The notes under the pieces were generated by a model. The model saw only the letters and a list, made by a program, of their open reading frames with translations, searched no databases and had not been told where the DNA came from. Position numbers and translations under genes: made by a program. A stretch of DNA of 44,713 bases, from the NCBI GenBank assembly GCA_002167435.2, contig NHBR02000133.1:1-44713 (forward strand), given 5' to 3'. Below are positions 34,325 to 44,291 of this stretch, in pieces; within the stretch, counting starts at the first letter, position 1; every line of letters starts with the position of its first letter. The stretch is from Allomuricauda sp. TMED12. Its GTDB lineage: Bacteria; Bacteroidota; Bacteroidia; Flavobacteriales; Flavobacteriaceae.

Positions 34325-35278
34325 TTAGTCTGCGCAATAGTCTATTTCAATAAGACCAGCATCGGTACCAGGACCTACATCTGCAACCAAGTTACCTGCA
34401 GGTGTATAAATTTGGAAGGACATTTCATCCCAAAAATCACCTTGGAAATCAATTGTAGCTGCTGCTGTTTGGCCGGCTGGAACGTCGAAGGTTGTACTTC
34501 CTTCACTAGCACCAGGGGTGCAACCAAATCCAAAATCATCATAATCTGAGCAAAGTCCTATTTCATACACGGTACCATCGCTTAATGTAATGATGATACC
34601 AGGACCACCTCCATCTGCCGATGTTGGCTGCCAACCATCGCCGAATGCATCTTGCATGTCCACGGTCCAGGTTCCTGCTTGGGTTGGTTTAGGGCCACAT
34701 ACCATAACTGCAGTATACTCAAAAGGTGAGTTAAAGTAAGAACCAGTCAATGTTCCTGAATTATCTGCAGCGGAATAAACCGCTCCATCGGTTCTTACGA
34801 TTTCAAATCTAATAGTGAATGCATCACCACCAAACATGTCATCACCGGTTAATCCTAATGCGGACTGCATTTCATCTGCAGTTGCTGTATAAGTGAACCT
34901 TGGCAATCCATTTGGTCCGATCGTTCCATCACTTAAAGAATAGGACTGTACCAGAATCTCGGTATCGCCAATGGTTGAAGTACCTTTATCAGAGGTGTTG
35001 TCACTATAACCTAAATATACATCAAGAGACTGTAATAAATTCCCATTTTCTTGGTCTTGTACTTCAACAGTGGCACCAAAACCTCCACTTAACAGAGTGC
35101 TGGTTGGAACGTCATACTCGATTGTATTCTCGGTTATTTCAATGGTTCTAAGTATAGACCCTCTAGTTTCTGCTTCAACTATTTGGTCAATTACTTTGTC
35201 ACCTTCTTCACAAGCTGCGAACAGTATTCCTACCATACCAGCTAAAAAGACTTTATTTATAAAATTAATTTTCTTCAT
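34325..35278 (-). CDS. SusE-like outer-membrane lipoprotein
   Basis: This 317-residue protein has a lipobox FAAC (Cys23) followed by EEGDKV, an acidic surface-export-like stretch. Two beta domains are likely: an N-terminal part (TIEYDVPTSTLLSGGFGATV) and a C-terminal part with AFGDGWQPTSADGGGPG and LCSDYDDFGFGC, a Gly/Asp-rich loop with a Cys pair seen in flavobacterial surface proteins. By position as third gene after SusC and SusD it is the likely auxiliary surface glycan- or ligand-binding lipoprotein. The ligand is unknown. Confidence 0.75.
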   Translation of the reverse strand: MKKINFINKVFLAGMVGILFAACEEGDKVIDQIVEAETRGSILRTIEITENTIEYDVPTSTLLSGGFGATVEVQDQENGNLLQSLDVYLGYSDNTSDKGTSTIGDTEILVQSYSLSDGTIGPNGLPRFTYTATADEMQSALGLTGDDMFGGDAFTIRFEIVRTDGAVYSAADNSGTLTGSYFNSPFEYTAVMVCGPKPTQAGTWTVDMQDAFGDGWQPTSADGGGPGIIITLSDGTVYEIGLCSDYDDFGFGCTPGASEGSTTFDVPAGQTAAATIDFQGDFWDEMSFQIYTPAGNLVADVGPGTDAGLIEIDYCAD

Positions 35279-35292
35279 TTTTCTAAAAAATT

Positions 35293-37014
35293 TTAGTTAG
35301 CTGGTGGAAATGTTGGACTAGCTGGATTGTTATCCCAAAACACCTGAGTAGTCAAATCTGACCTCTGTTGTAGATTAGGATTGTTCAACACCTCATTTTG
35401 TGGTAATAAAAGCGATCTTGGAAACGGTCCCGGATCTGGTTCCCAGTTAGGGGATACAGTTGTAGGAAATCCAGTTTTTCTATAATAGTTAAAAGATTCA
35501 AAACCACCACCGTACAAAGTTGTAAAATATTGTTCAGCAAAGATATTTTCTTTGTCATCACCAGTTGCGTTGTTGAAAGCGGTAACAATATCATCAATAT
35601 ATTCATCAACTTCAGTCTCAGTTGGTTCAAAAGATAAATCGGCAGAACCGTCCAAGGCGCCAAAGCTTTGAACTTTTGCAATGGATTTTTCTAAACCAGC
35701 CCGAAGTGCATCTGCTTTATCAGTATCAGAAGTGGCCATTTCACCAATCCAAAACTCTACATATGAAGATAGAATAATTGGTTCGATACCTGCACCACCA
35801 CCACCTTGGCCAAGACCAACACCAGGTGCCAAAAGTACACCGGTAGTTGCATCTACGTCTTCAAATTGGCTATCATCAAAACGTCCAGCCGCTGGGTAAA
35901 CACCTGGAGCAGCTTTTAAGAATCCATCTGGTGGTCCACCTTCATCATTACCATGAGATCTACCCCAGTACCCATTGTCTACACTGCAGTAAACAAATCC
36001 GTCGTAATGTGGCGGAGGAGTGAAAAAAGAACAAGAGATAGTTTCTTCGTTCGGTGGAACAGCAGCTCCATCAACATCGATAGCTCCTGGAGTACCATTA
36101 GCTTGGCGATAGAAGTAATATCTAATTCTAGGATCATCATTCTGAAGCATCAAATTCATTAGCCAGTTTGATCTATATGGCCCTACACCAGTTGGAGTAT
36201 AACTGTCTTCGTAATCAGGGTGACGGTCACTAGGTTGTAGTTCACTCACCCCATACTTAAATTGAAAGTCGTCTTCAGCTGAAGTAATATAATCTCCACC
36301 GGCAATTATGGCATCAAAAGCCGCTTTGTTTCCAGTGTTTTTATAGGAACGTAATTTAATGGAATTAAGGGCTTTTATCCATTTAGATGTATCTCCACCA
36401 TAAAACATATCTGTGGCTCCTTGAGGGCTTGGATCAGCAGCGAGTAGCGCTTCAGCCTCGTTCAAAAGTGCAAATGCTGCAGCATATACTTCTTCACCAC
36501 TATCTAAAGTTGGAGCAGGAAATTCGGTTGGATTACCAGCTTGTGAAACCGCTGCAACACCGAGCATGTCAACTAATTGAAATAGTGAATGAGCATACAT
36601 TATTTTTCCTAAGGCGATATGGAAAGAAAAATCTACATCACTTTCTGCATCAATAAGCTCAAGAGCTTGAAGGTTCGTCAAAATACCTACGTCAACATTA
36701 CCATTACCTGGTATGGTAAAATCAGAACTGTAGGTTCTTGCCCATGGCGCATTTAACGTAGTACCAGAAAGCGCATTGAAATAGTTTCTTCCGTTGAAGT
36801 ACTCAATACGGGTTAATTGGGCGGCCACGTCACCAAAATCATCTTGGTTGGAAGCATAAGCCAATTGTATTGCATTGAGTAGCAAATTGGGATCCGACTG
36901 AGTCGGAGCTAGTTCGTTTGGGCTTATTGTTAAGTCCAAATCAGTCGTTTCACAGGCCATAAAACTTATGCCCGCTAGTAAGACTAATGTAATAGGTTTA
37001 AATATATTTTTCAT
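35293..37014 (-). CDS. SusD/RagB-family nutrient-binding lipoprotein
   Basis: From ATG 37014 this is 573 residues, with lipobox SFMAC (Cys21). The mature N-terminus (NELAPTQSDPNLLLNAIQLAYA) and SNWLMNLMLQNDDPRIRYYF fit the SusD-like_2 group with TPR-type helices. It forms the lid over the SusC barrel and binds the substrate on the surface. The upstream TTG at 37035 is rejected since the ATG gives a clean lipoprotein signal. It lies 27 nt after susC and 14 nt before the SusE-like gene. A Pro/Gly-rich loop near 350-390 (GVGLGQGGGGAGIEP) is unusual and may line the binding face. Confidence 0.93.
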   Translation of the reverse strand: MKNIFKPITLVLLAGISFMACETTDLDLTISPNELAPTQSDPNLLLNAIQLAYASNQDDFGDVAAQLTRIEYFNGRNYFNALSGTTLNAPWARTYSSDFTIPGNGNVDVGILTNLQALELIDAESDVDFSFHIALGKIMYAHSLFQLVDMLGVAAVSQAGNPTEFPAPTLDSGEEVYAAAFALLNEAEALLAADPSPQGATDMFYGGDTSKWIKALNSIKLRSYKNTGNKAAFDAIIAGGDYITSAEDDFQFKYGVSELQPSDRHPDYEDSYTPTGVGPYRSNWLMNLMLQNDDPRIRYYFYRQANGTPGAIDVDGAAVPPNEETISCSFFTPPPHYDGFVYCSVDNGYWGRSHGNDEGGPPDGFLKAAPGVYPAAGRFDDSQFEDVDATTGVLLAPGVGLGQGGGGAGIEPIILSSYVEFWIGEMATSDTDKADALRAGLEKSIAKVQSFGALDGSADLSFEPTETEVDEYIDDIVTAFNNATGDDKENIFAEQYFTTLYGGGFESFNYYRKTGFPTTVSPNWEPDPGPFPRSLLLPQNEVLNNPNLQQRSDLTTQVFWDNNPASPTFPPAN

Positions 37015-37041
37015 AATCTTTAATCGTATTAACAATTTTTA

Positions 37042-40000
37042 TTAGAAGGATGCTTTAACGCTAAATCCATATCTCTTCGCACTTGGACCATTTAAGAAAT
37101 CAAATCCTTGTCCATTACCAACACCAACACCTTGAACGTTGGGGTCAAAATTAGCGCCATCTGGAGTGTTGTAAGCATCATACCACAAGTTAAATCCTTG
37201 TACAGTAAAAGTTAATTGTCCAAATGGAGTTTTCTCTAGAAATTTAGAAGGTAGGCTATATGCCAAAGAAACTTCTTGCAAGCGAAGAACCGAAGCATCA
37301 TAAATTCTGGTTTCGGTAGGTCCAAATAACAAGTTGGTAAAGTAATACGTAGAGTTGTTGATCTGCGTATTGTTAGGTGATCCATCTGCAGTAACGCCTG
37401 GTAATATGTAAGTACCTAACCTGTCTTTTGTTTCTTCAATAAGACCTCTACCCAATAAAGTTGCAATAGTACTGGAGAGAATGTCACCACCTTTAGTGTG
37501 GTTTATCTGAAAGTTTAAACTCAGGCTTTTGTAGCGAATAGTATTGATGAAGTTCATGGAGTAATCTGCGATAGCATCCCCAACGATTGGAGCCAATCCA
37601 TTTTCATCTTGTTCCGCTACTTGGTAACTACCAGCACTGTTTACTATGAAATCACCATTTTCATCGCGTTGAATGGCTGTTCCATAGATAGAACCTAATG
37701 ATTTCCCTTTTTGCGCTACGTTACCACCTCTAAACAATCCACCTCCTGCGGGGATAGAACCAGAATAGAAAATTTGATCTTGTTCTTGCTCAGTAACAAC
37801 AACGTCATTTGTAAAGAAATTAACTCTGGAATTCCAAGAAAAATTCTCGCTGCTGATAATATCAACACCTAAATCGGCTTCTATACCTTTATTTTCTATA
37901 GCTCCAATATTACTTTGAGTCAAAGTAAATCCTGTTGCAGGTGCTAATGGCTCTTCAACAATCAAATCATTGGTTGTTTTAAGGAAATAAGTGAAGTCTA
38001 AGGAAACTCTATTTTTCCAAAACTTAGATTCAAATCCGAGCTCTAATTCTTCCAAAAGCTCTGGTTTCAAATCAGGATTCGCTTTAAAGTTGGCAACCTG
38101 ATTCGTTGTTATGGATTCTCCAGTAAGTCCATCGTTAAATACTTGTGTATTTTGCTCTGTAAAACCAACAGTTGGGTATGCAGAATCAGTATCAAAGTTA
38201 GCGGAAGTACCATAACTTGCTCTAATCTTTAAAAAGTTCAACCCATTTTCTGACTTAAGTTCAGGGAATGCGTTTGTTGGTAAGAACGACAAACTTGCTC
38301 CTGGATACGTTATACTGTTGTTGGCACTTTGGAAGTTGGATACCCAGTCTTTACGTGCACTAACATTCAAGAATAAAAAATCATCATAATCCAAGGTCGC
38401 TTGACCTAAAAGACCAACGATGTTTCTTTTTCTTGAGAATTGCAGTGGCAACTGGTTCTGGTAATTAAAATGTCTTTTGACACCGAATACAATTTGACCC
38501 GTACTTGAAACACCACTTCTATCATAAGAATCCGATCGGGCCGTTGCCCCAGCAGTAAAACTAAGTCCAAGTTTTTCAGAAATATCGTAATTACCATTTA
38601 TAGAAACAAAGTGGTCCCAAATGGTGTTATTGTTGTCATAAGTCTGTAGGAATCCAAAAATAGCAGAGTTAAATTCAACACCACCTTTATTTGAACTGTT
38701 GTTGTTACGTTCGTTATAGAAATCCAAACCAGTTCTCCAGTTTAAATCCAAGTTTTCTGTCAATGCATAGTTAGCGGATAAATTCCAGAAAAAACGATTG
38801 GTAAATTGATTGTAAACAACATTTTTAGCAGTCCACCTAGGGTTGATAATACTATTGTTCTGACGATAGTACACACTAGAACCGTCAATTGGGTTTTCAA
38901 ATGGTAAGCCCATTAGGTCCACACTTAACGGTGTGAAAAACACGTTACCATAAACAGAAAGACCATCAGTACCATTACCTCTACTTGATGCAATCGGTGG
39001 AGTGAATACATTTGATCTAGCATAGTTCATTGTACCACGGATGGTGAATTTGTTACTCAATTCAGTAACACCACCCAAGGAGATGTTTACCCTATCAAAT
39101 TTATTCCCTGGAGTAAAACCAATGTCGTTGTAATAACCAACGTTTGCATTAAAAGCAGTTTTGCCGTCTTCACTTGAACCGGAGATGTTAACATTTGTAT
39201 TTAATGTTCTACCAGTCCTAAAGAAATCTTCTACCGAATCGTATGGTTTCCAATCATAACGAGCACCTTGAAATTCTGGGAATGCCTGTGGAATACCTGT
39301 TGCAGTTGAAGCCGTCGAGTAAGGGTGTGCTAAAGTGCCATTATCATCAATTGCTGCTTGTGCACCCCAACCTGCAGTACCACCTCTATCAAAGCTTGGA
39401 CCCCAGTTACTAAAGAACCAACCGAAAGATTGGTCAAAACCGTTACCGTATTGCTGCTGATAATTTGGCATAGAAGCAATTTCATTCGCAAAGAAAGATT
39501 GTGAAACGGTAATTTCAGTCTTTTTAGGTCCAGTACTTGAAGAGCCAGATTTGGTAGTAATTAAAATTACACCATTCCTTCCTTGCGTACCATATAATGT
39601 TGCAGCAGAAAGACCTTTCAATACTTCGATATTTGCAATGTTGTTAGGGTCAAGGTCCAAGAATCTTGAACTACCGGTATTACCAGCTATAAAGTCTCCT
39701 TGCTGGTTAGTGTCGTTACTAAAAGGAACACCGTCAACAATGAATAAAGCCTGGTTATTACCACTAAATGAGTTCAAGCCTCGAATTACTACGTTGGTAG
39801 CGGACCCAGAAGCACCCCCTGCAGAAGTAATGTTTACACCAGCTGCTTTACCCGAAAGCACCCTGGCGACATCACCTTCCGCTCTATCTTCCAAAGCTTC
39901 GGAGCCAACAGAGGTTACGGCGTAACCTAATGCTTTTTTCTCCCTCTTGATACCTTGAGCGGTTACCACCACTTCTTCAAGAGCTTGAGCATCTTCTGTC

Positions 40001-40284
40001 ATCTGAACATTGATTACGCTGCTAGCGCCGACTACTCTTGTGGCCGGTTTTTGGCCGATGTAGGTGAAAAGCAAGGTTTGCCCCTCACTTGCGCTGATGG
40101 CGTAATTTCCATCAAAATCTGTTTGGGTACCCGATGTGGTCCCTTCAACGACAATGTTGACCCCAGGTAACGGCAGCCCATCGGCGTCCGTAACAGTACC
40201 TGTAATCGTCTTGTCTTGTGCATAGGATATATGCACAACAAACGCCAATAATAGCGTTAACAATCCATTAAGTTTTGTTCTCAT
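37042..40284 (-). CDS. SusC/RagA-family TonB-dependent outer-membrane transporter
   Basis: This 1080-residue protein has a signal peptide ending HISYAQ, a carboxypeptidase-regulatory-like domain (TGTVTDADGLPLPGVNIVVE, FDGNYAISASEGQTLLFTYIG), a TonB-box/plug region (LEEVVVTAQGIKREKKALGY, SGKAAGVNITSAGG, LFIVDGVPF) and a long 22-strand barrel. It imports a substrate delivered by the SusD lid using TonB energy. There is no N-terminal STN/anti-sigma interaction domain, so it is not controlled through its own FecA-type signalling. The substrate is unknown; no glycoside hydrolase, sulfatase or peptidase gene is next to it. First gene of the operon. Confidence 0.96.
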   Translation of the reverse strand: MRTKLNGLLTLLLAFVVHISYAQDKTITGTVTDADGLPLPGVNIVVEGTTSGTQTDFDGNYAISASEGQTLLFTYIGQKPATRVVGASSVINVQMTEDAQALEEVVVTAQGIKREKKALGYAVTSVGSEALEDRAEGDVARVLSGKAAGVNITSAGGASGSATNVVIRGLNSFSGNNQALFIVDGVPFSNDTNQQGDFIAGNTGSSRFLDLDPNNIANIEVLKGLSAATLYGTQGRNGVILITTKSGSSSTGPKKTEITVSQSFFANEIASMPNYQQQYGNGFDQSFGWFFSNWGPSFDRGGTAGWGAQAAIDDNGTLAHPYSTASTATGIPQAFPEFQGARYDWKPYDSVEDFFRTGRTLNTNVNISGSSEDGKTAFNANVGYYNDIGFTPGNKFDRVNISLGGVTELSNKFTIRGTMNYARSNVFTPPIASSRGNGTDGLSVYGNVFFTPLSVDLMGLPFENPIDGSSVYYRQNNSIINPRWTAKNVVYNQFTNRFFWNLSANYALTENLDLNWRTGLDFYNERNNNSSNKGGVEFNSAIFGFLQTYDNNNTIWDHFVSINGNYDISEKLGLSFTAGATARSDSYDRSGVSSTGQIVFGVKRHFNYQNQLPLQFSRKRNIVGLLGQATLDYDDFLFLNVSARKDWVSNFQSANNSITYPGASLSFLPTNAFPELKSENGLNFLKIRASYGTSANFDTDSAYPTVGFTEQNTQVFNDGLTGESITTNQVANFKANPDLKPELLEELELGFESKFWKNRVSLDFTYFLKTTNDLIVEEPLAPATGFTLTQSNIGAIENKGIEADLGVDIISSENFSWNSRVNFFTNDVVVTEQEQDQIFYSGSIPAGGGLFRGGNVAQKGKSLGSIYGTAIQRDENGDFIVNSAGSYQVAEQDENGLAPIVGDAIADYSMNFINTIRYKSLSLNFQINHTKGGDILSSTIATLLGRGLIEETKDRLGTYILPGVTADGSPNNTQINNSTYYFTNLLFGPTETRIYDASVLRLQEVSLAYSLPSKFLEKTPFGQLTFTVQGFNLWYDAYNTPDGANFDPNVQGVGVGNGQGFDFLNGPSAKRYGFSVKASF

Positions 40285-40729
40285 TGTTAAATTATTTGAA
40301 TTAGCTAATCGCTAAAATCATAATTTCATGTTAATAATCCAAACTAATTTTATAAAATCTTTAAGAATGACCTCTTAAATGAAATAACCGCAAAATCATT
40401 AAAATTCATTATGAAGTATGTAATTTGAAGGGGGTAGAATTGTTCTTAATGCAAATAGTTTTTCTTGTTGCCCTGTCAACCGTGGGGGGCGGGCGTTTTT
40501 CAACCAAGCCTTTTATTTTCAATTACCATTTTTTTTCTCTTTTAAATCTGATTTATTGAGAGGTGTTGAAGAGGTGTGACTTTTATACCTTAATATATAG
40601 GTGCTAGTCTTTAATGTGCTTTTTTGTGTTTTGTCTTTAAATGGCGGGGTGTTTTATTGGGTGGAATGTTGGATTTTTTGCGGGCATTCAAACTTTTTTT
40701 GGTCTCGCCCTAAATTTAATCGTCTTGGA

Positions 40730-40760
40730 TTTGAATTATTGGGAATTATCACTACATTTG
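40730..40760 (+). promoter_or_regulatory. Bacteroidota-type promoter of the rpsL operon
   Basis: TTTG (40730-40733), exactly 19 nt, then TACATTTG (40753-40760) matches the established Bacteroidota sigma-ABfr promoter TTTG-N19-TAnnTTTG in full. Transcription should begin a few nt after 40760, giving a leader of roughly 35-40 nt before the rpsL ATG. Confidence 0.85.
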
Positions 40761-40763
40761 CAG

Positions 40764-40778
40764 CCCTCAAAATGAGGG
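40764..40778 (+). promoter_or_regulatory. Short hairpin at the 5' end of the rpsL leader
   Basis: CCCTCA (40764-40769) pairs with TGAGGG (40773-40778) around an AAA loop, right at the predicted transcript start. It could stabilise the mRNA 5' end or serve as a ribosomal-protein site. No U-run follows, so it is not a terminator. Confidence 0.45.
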
Positions 40779-40803
40779 TTATTTAGTTTTTAAAAGAAAT
40801 TTA

Positions 40804-41178
40804 ATGCCAACAATTTCACAATTAGTACGAAAAGGAAGGGCCACAATTACCAAGAAGAGTAAATCGGCTGCTTTGGATTCGTGTCCTCAAAGAAGAGGGG
40901 TTTGTACGCGTGTTTACACTACAACACCAAAGAAACCAAACTCTGCAATGCGTAAAGTTGCAAGGGTAAGGTTGACCAACGGTAAAGAGGTGAACGCATA
41001 TATCCCCGGTGAAGGTCACAATCTCCAGGAGCACTCGATAGTATTGGTTAGAGGCGGGAGAGTAAAGGATTTGCCTGGTGTGCGATATCACATCGTTCGT
41101 GGCGCATTGGATACCGCAGGTGTTGCGGGAAGAACGCAACGACGATCTAAGTATGGTGCAAAGCGTCCTAAAAATTAA
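40804..41178 (+). CDS. rpsL: 30S ribosomal protein S12
   Basis: This 124-residue protein of the decoding centre contains [20 protein letters not shown] and [15 protein letters not shown]. Lys43 and Lys88, at the classic streptomycin-resistance sites, are the wild-type residues. It starts the str operon under the promoter at 40730-40760 and is 19 nt before rpsG. Confidence 0.98.
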   Translation: MPTISQLVRKGRATITKKSKSAALDSCPQRRGVCTRVYTTTPKKPNSAMRKVARVRLTNGKEVNAYIPGEGHNLQEHSIVLVRGGRVKDLPGVRYHIVRGALDTAGVAGRTQRRSKYGAKRPKN

Positions 41179-41197
41179 TCATTTTTAAGAAGAAGCG

Positions 41198-41674
41198 ATG
41201 AGAAAAAAGCAGGCAAAAAAGAGACCGTTATTACCGGATCCTAAATTTAACGATCAACTTGTTACACGTTTCGTGAACATGATGATGTGGGACGGTAAAA
41301 AATCAGTTGCATTTAAGATTTTTTATGATGCGATTGAAATCGTTGATGAAAAGAACACTGACGAGGAAAAAACAGGATTGGAATTGTGGAAAGATGCTCT
41401 TTCCAATGTAATGCCACATGTAGAGGTTCGTAGTAGAAGAGTGGGTGGTGCTACATTTCAGATTCCAATGCAGATTCGCCCAGATAGAAAAATTTCCACT
41501 GCCATGAAATGGTTGATCAGCTTTTCAAGAAAGCGTAATGAGAAATCCATGGCGCAAAAATTGGCAGCTGAGATTTTAGCAGCGGCTAAGGAAGAAGGTG
41601 CGGCGGTTAAGAAAAGGGTAGATACACATAAAATGGCCGAGGCCAATAAAGCATTCTCACACTTTAGATTCTAA
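41198..41674 (+). CDS. rpsG: 30S ribosomal protein S7
   Basis: This 158-residue primary 16S rRNA-binding protein of the 30S head contains [36 protein letters not shown] and a C-terminal [14 protein letters not shown]. The length is normal. It is 8 nt before fusA, in the usual str operon order. Confidence 0.98.
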   Translation: MRKKQAKKRPLLPDPKFNDQLVTRFVNMMMWDGKKSVAFKIFYDAIEIVDEKNTDEEKTGLELWKDALSNVMPHVEVRSRRVGGATFQIPMQIRPDRKISTAMKWLISFSRKRNEKSMAQKLAAEILAAAKEEGAAVKKRVDTHKMAEANKAFSHFRF

Positions 41675-41682
41675 TCAATACA

Positions 41683-43809
41683 ATGGGAAGAGATTTAAAA
41701 TATACAAGGAATATAGGTATTGCAGCTCACATTGATGCTGGAAAGACAACTACTACAGAGCGTATTCTTTTTTATACAGGTGTGAGTCATAAAATTGGTG
41801 AAGTGCACGATGGTGCCGCAACCATGGACTGGATGGAGCAGGAGCAGGAGCGTGGTATTACCATTACCTCTGCTGCTACCACTTGTACATGGAAGTTCCC
41901 AATGGAGAATGCGAAAGACTTGCCTGATACTAAAGATTACCACTTTAATATAATTGACACTCCCGGGCACGTTGACTTTACCGTTGAGGTAAACCGTTCC
42001 CTTCGTGTGTTGGATGGATTGGTGTTTTTGTTCAGTGCCGTTGACGGTGTGGAGCCACAATCCGAGACCAACTGGAGATTGGCCGATAATTACAAAGTGC
42101 CAAGAATCGGGTTTGTTAACAAAATGGACCGTCAGGGTTCCAACTTCTTGAACGTGTGTAAGCAGGTTCGTGAAATGTTAGGTTCCAATGCGGTACCGAT
42201 TGTATTGCCAATTGGAGACGAGGCTGACTTTAGAGGTATTGTCGACTTGGCAAAAAACAGAGCTGTTGTTTGGCACGAGGATAACTTCGGTTCAACATTC
42301 GATGTTGTGGACATTCCTGAAGAAATGAAGGATGAGGTTAGGGAATATAGAGCTGCCTTGATTGAAGCTGTTGCGGAATATGATGAGGAGTTAATGGAGA
42401 AATTCTTCGAAGATGAAGATTCCATTACTGAAGATGAAGTGCACGCTGCTTTGCGCGCGGCTGTTATGGATAGGGCCATTATTCCAATGATTTGTGGTTC
42501 TTCCTTTAAAAATAAAGGAGTTCAGTTCTTGTTGGATGCAGTTTGCCGCTACTTGCCATCACCTTTGGATAAAGATGATATCGTAGGAACTCACCCTGAT
42601 ACCGGGGAGGCTATTACAAGAAAACCAGATCCAAAAGAGCCATTTGCGGCACTTGCATTTAAGATTGCAACCGATCCGTTTGTTGGTCGCTTGGCATTCT
42701 TTAGAGCTTATTCTGGTCGTTTGGATGCAGGTTCGTACATTTTGAATAACCGTTCAGGTAAGAAAGAACGTATTTCACGTATCTACCAAATGCACTCCAA
42801 TAAACAAAATTCAATCGATTATATCGAGGCTGGAGATATTGGTGCGGCTGTAGGATTCAAAGATATCAAGACAGGGGATACAATGTCTGATGAAAAGGCT
42901 CCGATCGTATTGGAGAGTATGGATTTCCCTGATCCCGTTATTGGTATCGCAGTTGAGCCTAAAACTAAAGCTGATGTTGATAAATTGGGTATGGCTTTGG
43001 CTAAATTGGCCGAAGAAGATCCAACCTTCCAGGTAAAAACAGATGAAGCATCTGGTCAGACAATTATTTCTGGTATGGGTGAGCTTCACTTGGATATTAT
43101 CTGTGATCGTCTTAAGCGTGAGTTTAAGGTGGATGTTAACCAAGGTCAACCTCAGGTAGAGTATAAGGAAGCTATTACCGGAGTGGCTGATCATAGAGAA
43201 ACATATAAGAAACAGACAGGTGGTCGTGGTAAATTTGCGGATATCGTATTTACTATGGAGCCTGCCGATGAAGGCGTGTCTGGACTTGAGTTTGTAAATG
43301 TGATCAAGGGTGGTAACATTCCTAAAGAATTTATCCCATCTGTTGAGAAAGGATTCAAAGAGGCTATGAAAAATGGTCCTTTGGCTGGATTCGAAATGGA
43401 TTCCATGAAAATCACCCTTAAAGATGGTTCATTCCACCCTGTGGATTCTGACCAACTTTCTTTCGAACTTGCTGCAAAACTTGGTTACAAGGTGGCTGCT
43501 AAGAAAGCGAAAGCGGTAATTATGGAGCCAATTATGAAGTTGGAGGTCCTTACTCCAGAAGAAAACATGGGGGATATAGTTGGTGACCTGAACCGAAGAA
43601 GAGGTCAGGTGAGCAATATGTCGGATAGAGCAGGTGCGAAGGTTGTTAAGGCTGAAGTGCCGTTATCGGAGATGTTTGGTTATGTTACTTCATTGAGGAC
43701 TTTGTCTTCAGGTAGAGCGACATCCACAATGGAATTTTCACACTATGCAGATACTCCTTCCGCTATAGCCGAGGAAGTTATTAAAGCAGCTAAAGGAGTA
43801 ACCGCTTAA
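41683..43809 (+). CDS. fusA: Elongation factor G
   Basis: This 708-residue translocation GTPase has G1 [14 protein letters not shown], switch [14 protein letters not shown] and NKMD. Later domains include [18 protein letters not shown] and the C-terminal [20 protein letters not shown]. All five domains are present at normal length. It lies between rpsG and rpsJ; tuf is absent from this block. Confidence 0.98.
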   Translation: MGRDLKYTRNIGIAAHIDAGKTTTTERILFYTGVSHKIGEVHDGAATMDWMEQEQERGITITSAATTCTWKFPMENAKDLPDTKDYHFNIIDTPGHVDFTVEVNRSLRVLDGLVFLFSAVDGVEPQSETNWRLADNYKVPRIGFVNKMDRQGSNFLNVCKQVREMLGSNAVPIVLPIGDEADFRGIVDLAKNRAVVWHEDNFGSTFDVVDIPEEMKDEVREYRAALIEAVAEYDEELMEKFFEDEDSITEDEVHAALRAAVMDRAIIPMICGSSFKNKGVQFLLDAVCRYLPSPLDKDDIVGTHPDTGEAITRKPDPKEPFAALAFKIATDPFVGRLAFFRAYSGRLDAGSYILNNRSGKKERISRIYQMHSNKQNSIDYIEAGDIGAAVGFKDIKTGDTMSDEKAPIVLESMDFPDPVIGIAVEPKTKADVDKLGMALAKLAEEDPTFQVKTDEASGQTIISGMGELHLDIICDRLKREFKVDVNQGQPQVEYKEAITGVADHRETYKKQTGGRGKFADIVFTMEPADEGVSGLEFVNVIKGGNIPKEFIPSVEKGFKEAMKNGPLAGFEMDSMKITLKDGSFHPVDSDQLSFELAAKLGYKVAAKKAKAVIMEPIMKLEVLTPEENMGDIVGDLNRRRGQVSNMSDRAGAKVVKAEVPLSEMFGYVTSLRTLSSGRATSTMEFSHYADTPSAIAEEVIKAAKGVTA

Positions 43810-43821
43810 TTTTTCAGCAAG

Positions 43822-44127
43822 ATGAGTCAAAAAATTAGAATAAAATTGAAATCTTACGATCACAATTTGGTGGACAAATCTGCTGAGAAGATCGTGAAGA
43901 CAGTAAAAACAACAGGTGCTGTGGTAACTGGACCAATTCCTTTGCCAACACGCAAAAAAATATTTACGGTTTTACGTTCACCTCACGTGAACAAAAAATC
44001 TAGAGAGCAGTTCCAATTGAGCTCTTACAAGAGATTATTGGATATATACAGCTCTTCATCAAAAACCATCGATGCCCTTATGAAGCTTGAGCTTCCAAGT
44101 GGTGTGGAGGTTGAGATCAAAGTCTGA
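43822..44127 (+). CDS. rpsJ: 30S ribosomal protein S10
   Basis: This 101-residue protein of the 30S head, also the NusG/NusE partner in transcription, contains [40 protein letters not shown] and a complete C-terminus. It is 12 nt after fusA. Unlike in the E. coli S10 operon, 164 bp of structured DNA separates it from rplC. Confidence 0.98.
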   Translation: MSQKIRIKLKSYDHNLVDKSAEKIVKTVKTTGAVVTGPIPLPTRKKIFTVLRSPHVNKKSREQFQLSSYKRLLDIYSSSSKTIDALMKLELPSGVEVEIKV

Positions 44128-44291
44128 TAATGTTTCTGCCCTAGGCGGGAGCAACATGTCCTGAATGATGGTTCGGGAAAAACGGAGAAAGAAAAAATCT
44201 GGGTCAGAACAGAATATTTTTCTTGACCCAATTTTTTTGCCAAGAAATTGGCTAGAGTTATAAAATGTAAATAATTGTTAATTAATTAAAT
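44128..44291 (+). promoter_or_regulatory. Structured rpsJ-rplC spacer, candidate attenuation leader
   Basis: This spacer carries several stem-loops in order: a weak one near 44130-44156 around GCCctaGGC, a terminator-like hairpin at 44200-44238 and a hairpin GCCAA-GAAA-TTGGC with a GNRA-type loop at 44239-44252, followed by an A/T-rich stretch to the rplC ATG. No TAnnTTTG box is seen. It may control read-through from the str genes into the rplC-onward genes. Confidence 0.55.
44200..44238 (+). terminator. Terminator-like hairpin between rpsJ and rplC
   Basis: TGGGTCA (44200-44206) pairs with TGACCCA (44224-44230) across a 17-nt loop, followed at once by ATTTTTTT. The A-run before the stem (aaaaaa) could also pair with the T-run, lengthening the stem and weakening termination, which is typical of a conditional structure. 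Confidence 0.65.

Larger units (their letters stand above)
40285..40803. other. 519-bp divergent spacer between susC and rpsL
   Basis: The left ~300 bp, upstream of susC, is A/T-rich with a G-rich patch (gtggggggcgggcg near 40485) and only a one-mismatch -7-like box (TTAGTTTG, minus, 40340-40347). The right part holds the rpsL promoter and a short hairpin. I see no convincing gene, repeat or RNA family in the rest. A 61-codon GTG frame at 40601-40786 overlaps the promoter and is not believed. Confidence 0.6.

Noticed and set aside
40338..40347. TTAGTTTG as the -7 box of susC
   Set aside because: One core mismatch and no -33 element at the proper distance; too weak to list as a promoter.
40601..40786. 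61-codon frame starting with GTG upstream of rpsL
   Set aside because: It runs through the rpsL promoter and leader hairpin and has a Trp/Phe-rich composition typical of T-rich non-coding DNA.
40804..41178. Possible streptomycin-resistance changes in S12
   Set aside because: Lys43 and Lys88 are the wild-type residues.
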